Of a stretch of 64,000 nucleotides of DNA, positions 44,783 through 58,120 are shown piece by piece. Where the stretch lies: contig OX359201.1 in NCBI GenBank assembly GCA_947172415.1, positions 6,188,501 through 6,252,500 of the forward strand. Reading direction: 5' to 3'. The notes beneath the pieces are model-generated. The model was not told where the DNA came from. It searched no databases and saw nothing but the letters and a program-made list of their open reading frames with translations. This DNA is from Chondrosia reniformis. Taxonomy: Eukaryota; Porifera; Demospongiae; Chondrillida; Chondrillidae. Each line of letters opens with the position of its first letter. Position 1 is the stretch's first letter. Made by a program: the position numbers and the translations under genes.

Positions 44783-47700
44783 TCAAACTAAATAAGCTCT
44801 CGTTAATTTCTTCTTGTGAACAATCTTGTGACACACTGGGCAATTGTAAAGTTGTTGCTATGAAAATCCAAAAAACATGGCATGATAATCATAAATGTGT
44901 TGAGTGCAATCTGTCTTACATTTAAGTGCTTTTGCCAACACAATTTACAGCAAATATGGCCACATTTGGCTTTAACTGGAAGAATAAATGGCTGTTGGCA
45001 AATGGCACACGATGTCTGAACACTTCTTGACTTGTTGAATCCCTTGTTACCTTCTTCAGATTCAGGGAAATCTCTATCACCATATGCACACTCTACAAAC
45101 TTTTGGCTGTTCCCTAGCAACGGCTTGCCTGTACTTTTCATTTTTTTACAATCCTAAAAGATATATAAAGAATCTAAACAATTTATTCATTTAACAAAGA
45201 AACAAAGTGTCTCCCCAACCTTTGCATCTGAATCCACAGACACTTGATCATTTGTAAGAACAATACCTCTCTTCATTGCAGTAGAATCTGAAAAGCAAAG
45301 AACATACCAAAAGGCATTGTGACTTTTCTTTCAGCATCACTTATGGTCCTAAAAAATGTATTAGTATGAAGGAAATGCTCTCCACTAATGAAGAGAATAT
45401 AACTATTCCTGCAAATACTAAATGTAGTGCTGGTCAAACTGTACTATACTATCACAGGTGTTTGAATTTTTCAAGCCTTGTACAGACCAGTAGAGTAGGG
45501 CATAATTACTACCCACCCTACATGGTCACATTCCACAATTAGGATTGTTAATGAGATGTACCACTTCAGTTTAGGGGGAAACCTAATTAAGCTAATTGAA
45601 TTCATACCAGCTGTAACACTATACCAGATGGTGTTATATGAACATACCCGGATGACAAGCCGGGTTATTTGATCCTTCAGACTGAGTTTCATCTTTGACT
45701 GGATGGTTCAAAGGGAAGTACAAGTGTAATATTAACTGTGGGAGGATGAGTCACGTACTGGATTGTCCAGTATGTTGAAAGCAAAAATCATTGTACGAAT
45801 CTTTGTGTTCTTTTCTGATAAATTTGGACAAATCTACCGAAAGGGAACAACTATTATTCAGCTGAGTACAATCAACTTGAAAATAAATGAAATTTGAATC
45901 ACAAACAATAGCAACATATTGACACATCTAAACGTATACAAACATTAGTAGTGATCCTGACAAGAATGTGATTGGCCAATTATTGATATCACATGAATTG
46001 GAATGTATTGTCCCTATAATATGGGTTGCTTACAGCTAGGATATTTATATATATCTTAGGAATATCAATAAACATACATATATACGTATATAATAATTTG
46101 AGGTTTCAAAAAACTTTACTTTGATAACTTAACAATATTCATTGCAGCATTTACATAAAGGGACTATTATCCATTACACAATGTGAAGTATACATAGTTA
46201 TAGTTCAAAAACAAACAAACAAAATACTGTACATACCCTTCAGCAAGCCATGTAGGGAGGGGTTTATGAAAATGTCCCTCAATCCCTCCTGGAAGACTTG
46301 AAAGTTCTTGTTCTGTAGGGAGAGATCAGCAAAGCAACACCACAGGAATAGATTCAGCTGGTTTACACCTCCTCCAAGTTGCTAGGTTACTAGGTTGCTA
46401 GGTTACTAGGCCCCATTTACCTGATGGTGTTTGATAACTAAGTTCAAGTTATTAGGAAACTCACTTTGACATATTCATTTAAGAGGCTTTTAAACTTGGA
46501 TAACGAATCTTTACTGAGCGATTCAGACAAATTTGCCAAAAATGACTTTGCTCCTACAGTGACACTCTTTTCTTGTGTAACCTTGAAAGAAAGAGAATCA
46601 GTGTTACAATCAATGACATATATATAAAGGTAGAGGAGAGTTGTAATTTTTCAATGTGCTCTCATTTAAACTGGTCCCTACTTGACAAAGAGGAACAGTA
46701 AAGAAAAGGGGAAGAGGGTAGATGGTGATATACAAAAATGAGTAGGAAAATGGTAGAGTTAAATTTACAAGTGGAAAATATAAATAAATAAGTTATATAA
46801 CAGAATTTAGCCCAATCTGAATAGACTGAGATGTTTCATTCTTAATTACAGTTACCCTCTTTTAAGGGCATAACTACCATGAGATTATCTCAGAAATCAG
46901 TTGTAGTCTGCAGTGTCTCACTTTAATAGCTATTCTTTTGGCTGGAGGTACTGGATCAGGATGTCCTGCTCCTCTCTTTAATGTCACACTGTTAAATTTG
47001 ATCACTTTCTTCCCTTTGTCCACACTTGAGGAGGGGGAGGCCATTTCCTTTGAAGACACAGAAATCTTTCTTTTTGTCTAAGAATAAACACAAGGCTATG
47101 AACTATGAAATGTTCAAAATATTAACCTTTGAACAACTGATCATTAAAAGATCAAATATTAATTATTTTACAAATAGATACATTACCTCCGTTTCATCTA
47201 AAGCTTGAAAAAAAGGCTTCTTCTCTGGGCTCAGGTGTCCGAGAGAAATAGGTGGCATTGATGTGCTGGCTAGAAGAGTAGGAGCTAATTACATGCACAT
47301 GTAGCCATTTAGAGAGCAGGTCTGTCTGTACCTGAAGATGGTCCTTCCAACATTCCTGGCACATGGACATCAACAGTACTGAAATCTTGTGTTGATATCT
47401 TTCTTAGTGGCTTTACGTCGATAAACCCTGAATTCTGATTGGCTAGTTCCTGTTTCAATCTCCTCAAAGTAGTTGTGGGGTTTTCTGTAAACTTTCCAAA
47501 CTACACAAAGAGGTAACACTCAAAGAGAAGATTAGAAGATTAATGAGTTGAACAAACCTCTTCTTTTGCTCTCTTGAAGAAAGCATTCAGGTCTCGCTGC
47601 ACAAGGCCAAACTGGGAGAAGGTCTTTATGTGAGGTTGAACCCAAACAGGAAGCTGAGTGGTGTTATTGCTTTGGGTGAACCTGTGGTAGAGCAAGGATG

Positions 47701-50700
47701 ATTGCACAATAGGTAAGTAACATTGCACAAGAGGAAATAAATATGGCAGAAGCAAACCAATAAGGATTGCACACAGAACATGAAGTAGAAGAAGAGAAAC
47801 ATAGGCTATTTGTGCAATGTTGCAAAGTCCTTGTATTCCTATAATACGGTACATTACCAATAAGACGGGGGATTTCATCTAGTACTGCATTGTTTATACA
47901 AGCTACCCATAATCTAGTTAGCGGTTAGGAACTGGAATAGTACTACATTTTGGGGTCAGTTGCAATGCTCATTTTCCCCTCAACAACTTCACAAGAATAA
48001 TCTAATACCAGTACTTTTATTAGTAGTTCAGTTTGTAGTCATTTGTCTACCAAACTATATTCTTTACAAACTGTACTGTTTGATTATTAAAACTATAAAG
48101 TGTCGATTTAGAGTAGCGATACATGTGCATACAAGAATGAGCCATTGCTGTTGCTTAGTTACACTAACACTTGGTTACTGCTAGTGTTGCTAAGTTACTG
48201 CTGGTGTTGCTAGGCTACTACTATGTTGCTAAGTTACCACTTGTGGTGCTTACCTCTCATCGCAAAGGATGATGGCACCAAAATCATTCTTGTGGCGTAT
48301 CACCCTCCCGATAGCTTGGTTCACAGCTCTGGTCGCCTGCTGCCTGTACCACTCCTCGGCCGGGAGCACCTACACCACAACACACTGCACCGTCACTCAC
48401 TCCATCGCTGGACAATACGCACATACGCACATGTGTCAAACACCTACGTAGAAGTCACAGACTCCCAGTGACTATATACTAAGGATTCCAACTACTTTTA
48501 TATACTATTGCCTTATTTGGCATAGTCTATTTCCTAGCATACTGAGGCAGACATTTTTCCTTGTGTCACATGGAAAGATCTTGGTATCTTAAACTTGCTC
48601 CTTCATTTTATTACCTCTATCACTTCTTACCATTTACCTTGTCCAGAACTGTAACATTTCAAGTTACAGATACCGCTACGTATGTACGTACCTTTGAATT
48701 GGCCATATTTCTGCTTTCTGTCAAGTATTTCATTTTCATGTTGACCTACAATGAAGAGGTTGGCGTAAAGAGAAGGGATTGGCTCAGACGGAAAGGAAAG
48801 CCAATATATTCAACAAGACTGAAATTGAATATAACTATAAATTCTATTACTGGGATTGAAATTCTATCTATTTTTACAATGTTAATGAACTTTCATGATA
48901 CCACTAAACAGGTTTTTAGAAGTTTCCAGTACTACTATATAAATTATATAATTTAATAATAGAATGACTCAATCGTAACTGGTCATAACTTTAAGTTGGC
49001 TCTTGGTACATTCCCCTCTTCTTTGATCATCAAATAAAAATACTTGTGGTTTGGTTATCAGTTAGACAATCATGGTCAAACCAGCATAGTACAAGGTTGT
49101 TAACTGCACCTTGGCATCAAATCTTGGAGGAAAAGGAAGTCCAGTGACAATGACAGCTCTTCCATTGTTGTCTGCAAAATCTAGTCCTTCACTGACCTGT
49201 GGTCAAATATATGTATACGTATGTACATGATGTGCATATTGTATAGATGAACACTTGTACACAGTTGTCAAGGCTGTATGCAGAACTTGGGACCAGAGGG
49301 GGCTAACTGAATTTTCAAAATTTAGTGCGACACTGGTATGAGGGTGTTGAAGCAGTTTAGGGGGTTCCCAAAGTCAAGGGGGGGGGAATGCCCTCCCTCT
49401 ATGTAACCCTATACTGTTGTGTGTACCTTTCCTCGACAGACGGCCATGAACACTGCCCCATTCAGGTTGGGGTCATTGACCTTCTCATAGAATCCATCCA
49501 TAGTCTGTCGGAAGGAGGACACAAAGAATATACAGTGAGGTGTAGATTTGTGATAAGTACACAAAAGAGGTTCACCTCTTGAAACTCTCCTTTCTGGCGA
49601 GGCTCGATAAAGACACTCTTTGTTGATCTTAAGCTGCTCATGATACCTGATTGCTAAGGAATGGGACAAAATCACTGAAACAGAACAGATGTTGCGCAAT
49701 AGGCTGATATTGTGTGACAGTATGTATACATACTGTAAAAGGGTAAGGTTTCCATATTAGGAAACTCTTATGTGATGTCACTCACTGTCCATTGCTTAAC
49801 ACATTCATTCATGAGAAAGTAAGAAGGAAAAAATACTAAAACGCCGTTGGGAATAATTCTTGAAAAGTTGACTGCATGCAGGTACAGAGGGAAGAAGAGG
49901 AGAGAGAGAATCATTCATTTGGGGGAAAGTGTTCACAGCAATGTCATCTTCCCCTCCCTAAAATAAATAAGGGTGCATTTGAGGAGGCAAGCTTACGAAT
50001 GGTACTGCCAAGCGTATTCTGATATTGAAGAGTAGAACGATATTGGTAGGAAGAGTTGAGGACTGTACTGTCTGGACCTCGCATGACCACGCCCACCCAG
50101 ATCTGTCCACTAGTAATAACATGAGGGTTCTGTAACACCACGGGGAAGTCCCTGTGTACAAACACAACACTTCATGTTCCACGACATTTGACAAGACTAG
50201 AGTACTTTGAAGACTCACACTTTCAATTCCGAAGCAAATGACTCAATTGGTGAGAGAGTGCCACTGGTTAGGATGACGCACCTGACACCTTGTGAAATGA
50301 CTTCGTTCATTGTATATCCCGGACTGAAGCACCAGTAACCGAGGCTGCGGGCTACAGGAGAAGCAGACTGGTGTGGTGGAAGGGAAAGGGGGAGGGGCTG
50401 TGGGCGGGAGGGAGGTTGGAGGGGTTGTGGGAGTGGCAGTGAGGTAATGAATGGCTGATGGAGGAGATGGGAGTGGCAGTGAGGTAATGAATGGCTGGTG
50501 GAGGAGATGGGAGTGGCAGTGAGGTAATGAATGACTGGTGGAGGAGATGGGAGTGGCAGTGAGGTAATGAATGGCTGGTGGAGGAGATGGAAGTGGCAGT
50601 GAGGTAATGAATGGCTGGTGGAGGAGATGGAAGCGGCAGTGAGGTAATGAATGGCTGGTGGAGGAGATGGGAGTGGCAGTGAGGTAATGAATGGCTGGTG

Positions 50701-53304
50701 GAGGAAATGGAAGTGGCATACTCTGTTTCTTGGAGGTGTCTGAAACGCTAGCAGTCCAAACATCTGTTCTTGCCTTCTTTTCCTCTGCCTTGATATGAAC
50801 TTTATAATTGGAGGAGTTTACTCTTTTAAGGTCCAAATAATTTAAGTTTGGAATTGAACAACCAGAAAATACAGTCTACAAACAAGCAAGTAATAAAGAC
50901 TCCTTTTCACTAAGTGTCACCTAGTCAAATTTCAATTTGTAGCATAGCAATACAAAATGGCTAATTCCTATTGGATCAATTAACTTTATACTAGCTCACC
51001 TTCAAACAGTCCAGAAACTTCTGCATATGACTACTAGTGTGAATGACACCAGAACCCGTACCTTAACAAACAATAATAACACCTCCTCCTCCAACTTGAA
51101 GTGGAAACATAGCCAAATTTGAAATGGAAACATACCAGAATTCAACACTAGCAATGCCTTTTCACACTGAGCTATACACACCTCCGCAGTCTCATAAGTC
51201 ACGCCCACTTTATCAAATATTTCATATATGTAGCTACAAGTGTACCATTTGTAGAAGATAAACACACAGTATACAAGCAGTATCCATGCAGTATACAAGC
51301 AGTATCCAAACAGTATCCATGCAGTATCCATGCAGTATACAAACAGTATCCATGCAGTATCCGTGCATACATGTACGTACGTATATACTGTTAAATCCTC
51401 TCACCTCCCATCCTTGTCAATCTGTTTCTCCTTTTCTGGCAGCTGAATACTGTCCAATTCGGCCTCAAATTTCAAAAAGAACTCTGGGGAACATAAACAC
51501 AGATCAATAAGATAGATTATTGGTATACAAGATACATCATTTTAATATGGCTGCCATACAACGGGATTAACCTTTCAGATTAACAAAGTCCTGCAAATCT
51601 TCCAAATCCATATCGTCAGTTTCTGCAAACAAAAAGGAAGCATAAAACCTTTGACAACTTCACTTGCCCCTCCCCCTGTCCCTCCCACCTTCCCTGGGTC
51701 CCAATTCCTCGGCCTCCCCTATCTTAGCCTTAATGAGCCTTGTAAGATCCTTAATACAACAGGACACATCCAGAGTGGTAAGGTCAAAGGACGCTGAATC
51801 TTCACACACCCCTTCCTTTAGTAAACAATAACAACACAATAAGAAACTCTCATGGCATTTAGCAATTTTAAAGAATATTTTATATAATTAATCTTGGATA
51901 AATATGGGGGAATATATTTGGTCTGGCTGCTGCATACTCACTACATTATGAGCTTCATCTATAATGATCACTGCTCCTTGTAGATCAATTCCATGGGCTC
52001 GACGATTCTACAACAGAACAAGATGGCAGCCATCACAGCACTTAGTCTGGCAGGCTAGACCCTTCTACTGCCTTCCTTCTCAAAATGCAAGTAAATGTAA
52101 GAAGGGGGAGGGTCTAACTTACAAGACTACAATTATATACATACCTTCATGTCCAGAATGTAGTTGTATGGCATAAACACTATATCAGCTGTCTTCTTTA
52201 ATTCTCGAGATAAATAATAGGGACATACTCTATATACATAAAGTGGACATTAAACAAATTATAGGGGCATACCCAAAATACATCAGTCCATATCCGAGTC
52301 AAAACTTAATAAAATACCTTTGTGAATTTCCCAGTCGGCCAAGGTCTTCAATGTCCAGAATCTTTGATGCACTATATTGATCCAGTTCATTCTTTTTGGA
52401 GCCATGCTCCAGGTTGTTATAGAAACTGCAAGTGTGGCTGTGAACTTTGACCCTGCACAACTGAACCTACAGTACACAGAACACACGCATGCAGTAAGCA
52501 ACAGGTCCAAAGACAATGTCTTGAGGAGACAGCAACTTGACCTAACGACCTACTGACCTACTGACCTGCAAGACTATAAGGAAGAAGATGGGAAGGTTAC
52601 ATCTCTTACCTTTTCTGCATTTCCTGTTAGTTTAACCACTTCTGGGTGGATGCACAATTGATCTCTGGAGCCCAATACAGCAACCTTTGGCCTATATAGA
52701 AAACAGGCACCTATAATAGATAGGAACATGCAGCGAGATACGTATACAGGGTTATACAAAGAACAGAATTGTTGATGTACAAGAACGTTCAAAGTCCTTT
52801 GAACAACACACTATTACAGCATCAGCCAGAATCTTCACTTGTAGATTGTTCGTTTCAATTCCTGAATGACTTGTGTCAATTGGGAATGGGTCCGAGACGC
52901 ATATATAATTTTGGGGAGATAGGCAGACACCGAATCTGCAGAGACAACAAAACGATCACAACCACTTAAAAGATTCACCTGTCTCGATCAGCTCACTGAC
53001 CCGAAAGCTGTGAGTCCCATCCTTGATCTCCTTTATCCGTCAGCGGTACAGATGTCCCTTTCTTTTTCATACTTTTAAATTCTTCTGCCAAGTGATGTCT
53101 CCATGACAGAGCCGCGCAGAGCAGGCTAAGTGTCTTTCCTGTTCCAGTTGGAGATTCAAGGATTCCGTTTTCAGAATTCTTCAGACACTGAATCACTTTC
53201 TGCATGTACGTGACCTGACATGGATACGGATTGTATGGAAATGTGATGGATATTCCATCCAACTGGAGGCTTTCCCCCGTCGGTTCCATGGTGCCATCAC
53301 TCAT
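44783..53304 (-). CDS. RTEL1: RTEL1 helicase with C-terminal RING
   Basis: Superfamily 2 iron-sulfur DNA helicase that unwinds D-loops, T-loops and G-quadruplexes to limit recombination and protect telomeres. It starts at ATG 53304 (a second Met lies five codons in). Motif [14 protein letters not shown] is near 53150; iron-sulfur Cys are in [21 protein letters not shown] and the next exon's CPYYLSR-type segment; the DEAH motif IIIDEAHNV is near 51960. Then come [14 protein letters not shown] and [13 protein letters not shown] (50215-50360), VFMAVCRGK, and motif [15 protein letters not shown] near 48300. A harmonin-like helical domain follows (46410-46580), and a C-terminal RING ([18 protein letters not shown]; 45020-44800) ends with TGA at 44783. 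Vertebrate long isoforms have the same RING position. Introns hold a 40-bp minisatellite. CFAP157 lies 132 bases upstream on the same strand. Confidence 0.94.
49262..49412 (-). mobile_element. Dispersed repeat B, copy 2
   Basis: Inverted, diverged copy of 30493-30630, in an RTEL1 intron. It includes ggctgtatgcagaacttggg and a run of nine G. Confidence 0.65.
50441..50718. repeat. 40-bp tandem repeat (seven units)
   Basis: Unit gaggtaatgaatggctggtg plus gaggagatgggagtggcagt, in an RTEL1 intron between the SNYKVHI exon and the LGYWCFSP exon. The flanking coding frames differ, and 40 is not a multiple of three, so it is an intron rather than a coding insert despite long open frames. Confidence 0.9.
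51287..51370. repeat. Short tandem repeat cagtatccatg/cagtatacaag
   Basis: Seven or so 11-base units in an RTEL1 intron. Confidence 0.8.
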
Positions 53305-53348
53305 CTACTGCTGTCAGTCAATCTTCTCCCTTTTCATTGCCGCCAAAG

Positions 53349-53360
53349 TATTGCGCAATA
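53349..53360. promoter_or_regulatory. Palindrome TATTGCGCAATA upstream of RTEL1
   Basis: The same 12-mer as at 7102-7113, here 44 bases before the RTEL1 start codon, in the 132-base spacer behind CFAP157. Confidence 0.45.
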
Positions 53361-53436
53361 AAGGGCACATGACTTCATTAATAAAGCTGACGTCATGAAA
53401 GATTATGCTGCAGATTATGTACAATTTATAATTCAA

Positions 53437-56226
53437 TCAAATTTCAGAGTAAACTGTTTGCAGTCTTCGCTGAAACTCTTCCTGCGAGTGGAGAAAGGTC
53501 TCCAACTGGCGGCAGCTTGGCCATCTGCAGAGACATAGAAGACACTCATCCAAGATACATTAGGTGTAGAGATAAAGATACCTTTTGATTGTATTTTGTG
53601 AATGGGTCCTGACTGTTAGGCTTTGGGACTAATCCAAGGTCACCAGGTGAATATATTGGACTAGTATACAAGATCACAGATGAATATACAGGACAGTATA
53701 CAAGAATATTGGACTAGTATACAAGATCACAGATGAACAGTATACAAGAATATTGGAGATCACAAGTGAATATACTGGACTGGTATACATGATCACAGTC
53801 ATTGGACTACAGATTACAAACATTACCTCTTTGAGTTTCTCTTCAAAGGCAGTTGAGTGCCATCCAAAGTAAGCAAGCTCAGCAGGGCAGCTGTAAGATC
53901 CTGACGCTTTGCAACAAAGAGTGATTGAGATGTTGAAGGCTATTGAAGACACACAAAGGTGAACAATTAGTTTCAGTTATATTGATCCTTTAAACTCCTA
54001 ATATGGATGCACATTGCTATGTACGTACAATGTAATCAACTGATATATAGCTAAACAAAAGAATCATTTTCCAAATTACTGAGAGCTACTTCAATACAAA
54101 GGTACTGTGGATGACAGATCTATACACTATCCTTTGGTAATGATTACATACCTCAAGAGAAGATCTTATTACTAGGGTAGCTTGCTTTAGCACAGCCTTC
54201 AACCTCTCAACCTCCATTGACACCTCATTGTGTGCCGTCTTTACAGCAGCCAGCTCCTTCTCCAGGTCTGATGAGGCCCTCTCGGCTGCCTACATTGGCG
54301 AGCAGTCATACAATACAAGTACGTATATCTCAAGCCTACTTAAGGGGACATGAGTGAGTGGGTGGGGGAAATCCAGAGTCATGTGACATTAATAATGTAG
54401 CAACTTGTGCACCCTGTTATATATATATATACGTACATACGCATGCTGACTAACTATACAGCTATAGAATAGACACAGTAAATAAGAAAGAGTGTTTTAG
54501 ATTACTCATGTACACAGAGGTATGTAGCTACATAACATACTTAATTATGTATTATATACGTATGTACGTACTTAGCCAGTCATAAGAGATAAGTATGTAG
54601 AGTTCAAAGGTAACCAAGCACTCACTTCTGTTTTCTGGAGAGAGGCGAGACACTTGGCCTCCATCTCCTGGATGTTGTGACTCAGTTCCACACACAGCCT
54701 CTCACAATCCTGCAATCTAGCAATCTCATTCCCTTGATCGGTTGCCTTAGCCAAGAGCATATTTATCATCTGTAAAGAGTAGAGAGAAGAGGTTCTAAAG
54801 AGATTACCCTCAATGAAGTCACAAGGAATAGATTGGCCACTTTTATTGTAGCAATCCATTATCTATCATTTTATTATTTATCACAATTAGGATCATTTGC
54901 GATAATATACCCTTTGATTAGATTTGTTTTTCTTGGCCAATTCCTTTTCATTTGTTTCCAAAATCTCAATTTCCAGCCGAAGTTCTTTTTCTCTCTTCTT
55001 TAATACAGTATTCTCATCTAATAGTCCCACAGTTTTGGAGGACATTTTATTTAATTGCTGAGTTACAGCAACATTTTCTCGAATGGTTCTACGTGTAGTG
55101 TCAGCTATTTGCTGGTCAGAAACTTTGCGAAACTCATTGGCCACTGATGTAACCTTTGATACCATATCCTTCCTCAACCTAGGATAATGGAAACCACTTA
55201 AAAACATACATATAACTATTCATTCAATATACCTATCACTGAGTATTGCATACACATCCTTCTAAAATATGTTAATAATGGACAGCCACTGATAAAGAAC
55301 TCCAGAATCAAAGCATCTGACAGATGATCAAACACTACCTGTGTCTTTAAACACTCAATAGAACAGAAGCTGAGCATTTTAAAGATAAGTAAGTTCAACT
55401 TAGAAGAATTCCTTATCTCATATTATTTAAAACAGCACTTAGACTATTAATTAGGACCTCATTCACCAATATCCACTCTCACAGACATGCTCTTAAGGTG
55501 CATGTGAGTATATATGTACAGCTATAAGGTTGACCCCGCTTATGTACCTATCTTGATCAATGAGTTGCTTCTTCTCCAGTTCATGGAGCTTATCCTTGTA
55601 ATCCTTGTCCTGAACCTCAATCTTTTCTTCTCTTTCTTTTAGTTTCTGTTCCATTTCTTCTTTGTGAAGTCTGTAGTCCTCCAGTGACTGTAAGCGTCCT
55701 TTCAAAGCCATGTTCTCGGCAGTCAGGTTGTCCCTCATGGACTGAAAGTCTGATCGTGCAATGGTGAGCTGGTGTTCATACTTGTCCTTCTCTTCCTCTT
55801 TATATCTCTGTTCTCCGATGATCTGCTCCTCAAGGTCTTGTACTCTAATACACAAAAAGAGGAACTCCACTTGTATAGAACTTATATACAGTACAAACTG
55901 TCTAAAGCTACACAGGGAGCATCTTCAGTGGCTTACTTTTGATTCTCTAGTTTCAAATCTTCTTTTAATAAAGCAATTATATCATCTCTATCCTTTATTG
56001 CTTGGCCATGCGTTTTAGACAAGTCGCCGTATTGAACTTGTAGTTTGTCACATTTCTCTCGATATTTCGTCAATTTCTCCTCCAGGTCTTTGATTTGTAT
56101 GAAGTAAAATTCTTTAGTAGAATCACTGATTGGCTTTTCAATCTCCTCTGGTGCCTTTATTGGCGGTCCTTCTGCTTTTTTTCCTTTCTTTTCTGCTTTA
56201 TCGCCTTTCTTCTTTTTGGCAGGCAT
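53437..56226 (-). CDS. CFAP157: Cilia- and flagella-associated protein 157
   Basis: Coiled-coil axonemal/basal-body protein. The first exon (55937-56226) has a Lys-rich start (MPAKKKKGDKAEKKGKK) and then EFYFIQIKDLEEKLTKY, the hallmark of CFAP157. The next exon (about 55549-55849) is coiled coil (LTAENMALKGRLQSLEDYRL). The exon at about 54911-55184 gives VANEFRKVSDQQIADTTRRT, again matching the family. Further exons lie near 54627-54770, 54153-54292 and 53830-53940. The last ends with QLETFLHSQEEFQRRLQTVY and TGA at 53437. An X-box 13 bases upstream of the ATG suggests control by RFX factors, as for other ciliary genes. It is divergent from TMEM19. Confidence 0.88.
53636..53805. repeat. Imperfect ~40-bp tandem repeat
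   Basis: Units of gactagtatacaagatcaca plus gatgaatata, in the last CFAP157 intron. Confidence 0.75.
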
Positions 56227-56239
56227 TTTGTTCTATGAA

Positions 56240-56253
56240 GTTGCCAAGGCAAC
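56240..56253. promoter_or_regulatory. RFX X-box GTTGCCAAGGCAAC
   Basis: A perfectly palindromic 14-base X-box (GTTGCC-AA-GGCAAC) between the divergent starts of CFAP157 (ATG at 56226) and TMEM19 (ATG at 56300). X-boxes bound by RFX factors close to the start are the established signature of ciliary gene promoters. Confidence 0.75.
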
Positions 56254-56299
56254 AAGAAGGGGATTTACCGTATGAGTATACTTTTGCTATATAGCTAAA

Positions 56300-57278
56300 A
56301 TGTACGTTTCTTTAACTCGGCTGGGCCTCTCTCTTCTCGTGCCAACTGTTATAGCAGGTTGGGGCTATAGAAGAAAGTCACTAAATGTTTCGGGAGCGCT
56401 GCTAGCACTTTTAGTTGGTTTTATCGTAACTTTGAGCAACGGCTGCTTCTGTTTGGCGTTGTTAACTTTCTTCTTCTCTTCTTCAAGACTAACTAAATGG
56501 AAGTCTCACGCAAAAAGGCAGTTGGATCCTGAATTTAAGAAAGGTCAGTTTAAACCCTAAATACGATTATTGCTAGATTGTCTATAATGATTATCAAGAG
56601 ATAATCATTATTTTCTTCAATGACAGCTTGCATTGATTTTCTGTAGGCGGACAGAGAGACTGGAAGCAAGTGTTTTGTAACGGATCTGTGCTATCTGTAG
56701 TATGTGTACTGCATATGCTGCAGAATGGCCCTGGGGAAGTTCCCTTAATCTTTACCTGTACACGCCCCTTTCCCAGCTGGTCCACAGTTCTGTGTGTCTC
56801 TGGTCTGTCAGCTCTCAGCTGCTGTTGTGGAGACACTTGGGCTTCAGAGATTGGCAGCGTTGCAGGTGGTAGGCCGAAACTAGTCACTAGTGGCCGTACT
56901 GTGCCAGTTGGTACAAATGGCGGCATCACCTCACTGGGTCTGGCTGTCAGTCTCTTGGGTGGCATGTCTGTTGGGGTAGCATACTACTGTGGAATATGTC
57001 TACTTGTTGGTCTTGATGGTGCATCTAGCCAGTGGTTAATCATATTCATAGGAGCACTGGCTGGTCTGTTTGGTAGTATAGTTGACTCATTTCTAGGGGC
57101 AACACTTCAGTACAGTGGATACCATGAGGAGGATCAGGTGGTACTCTCCAAACCTGGTCCAAATGTGCGACACATATCTGGATTAAATGTGATGACTAAC
57201 AATTCAGTCAACTTTGTCTCATCCCTAATCACATCTCTGTTCATGCCTTTGTTGCTTTTTATTTATTGTCAAATTTGA
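56300..57278 (+). CDS. TMEM19: TMEM19 (DUF92 family membrane protein)
   Basis: Two exons (56300-56543, 56647-57278) close as 291 residues. About six or more hydrophobic segments span the protein. The family motif GDTWASEIGS lies in the middle, followed by GTNGGITSLGLAVSLLGG and GSIVDSFLGATLQYSGY, all typical of DUF92/TMEM19 proteins. Plant and bacterial relatives include phytyl-phosphate kinases (VTE6-like), but the animal substrate is not established. The divergent promoter is shared with CFAP157. Confidence 0.93.
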
Positions 57279-57472
57279 TAAGAAAGTAATTCAATGATTT
57301 TTAAAAGAACTGATTAAATTTGAAAAATCCTTGTCTATTAATTCATAGCATATTTTCAACTGTGTCTTTTAATATTAGCTTCACCTATCAAGTCATCCAT
57401 GTCAGTAAAAAATAATTCATAAATTTTAAACAACTGATTAAATTTGACAAATCTTTATTAAAATGGTCACTT

Positions 57473-58083
57473 TTATTCTTCCTTTAACTTACCTTCATCT
57501 ATAAAGTTTTCCACATTAATCTCAAATGTGTCTTTAGAATCTCTCTTCACCACTTCTCCTCTCTCCAATAAAATCTCTTCAATGTTTCTAAATGATCAGA
57601 AATGCAGTTGATACAAGCACAATTCAATATCTACCACTTTTAAATAGTAAAATCGCGTGATCACTTAACTATATACTGTGAATACCTTTTTCCTTCACTG
57701 AACCATCCCAAATTGTCTGCAATTAAGTGCAGGTTATTACAACCAGGACAACGAACTACCACCACACCGCGTTGATATGCCAATTTTGAAAACGTTTTGA
57801 AACTCCGTGTGTTGCAAACTTTGCAAGTATAACGAATACCCATGCGCTGCTCCTTACGCGCGTTGTCATTATTCGTCTCCGCATTTGAAGTATACGAACT
57901 TGCTAGACCATCGTGACTACTTCTTACAGAAGCAGTTACACCTTTCCAATCGAAGGAGGAATTTTTCGGAACAGTTACAGTGCTTCCTGAGATAAAATTA
58001 ACGTAGCTTGCAGCTGTTAATCGGCCCACTACTCCTAATTCCTTAAGGTAGATTCTTTGGAATAGCGTCTTCAGGACCGCCAT
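57473..58083 (-). CDS. DNLZ: DNL-type zinc finger protein, mitochondrial (DNLZ/HEP/Zim17)
   Basis: Escort protein that keeps mitochondrial Hsp70 soluble. Two exons (57686-58083, 57473-57587, minus) close as 170 residues. The start is a basic amphipathic presequence ([16 protein letters not shown]). The DNL zinc finger is complete: CKVC and CPGC, with [12 protein letters not shown] between the finger and the second exon [15 protein letters not shown]. The first ~80 residues after the presequence are Ser/Asn-rich linker. Head to head with EDF1, 37 bases apart. Confidence 0.93.
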
Positions 58084-58120
58084 TTTGATCCTAGAGTTCT
58101 ATTGCGTCATACAGTTTAGG

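Noticed and set aside
50243..50836. RTEL1 insert coding for [21 protein letters not shown] repeats
   Set aside because: The 40-bp repeat shifts frame each unit, and flanking exons are in different frames with usable splice sites, so it is intronic.
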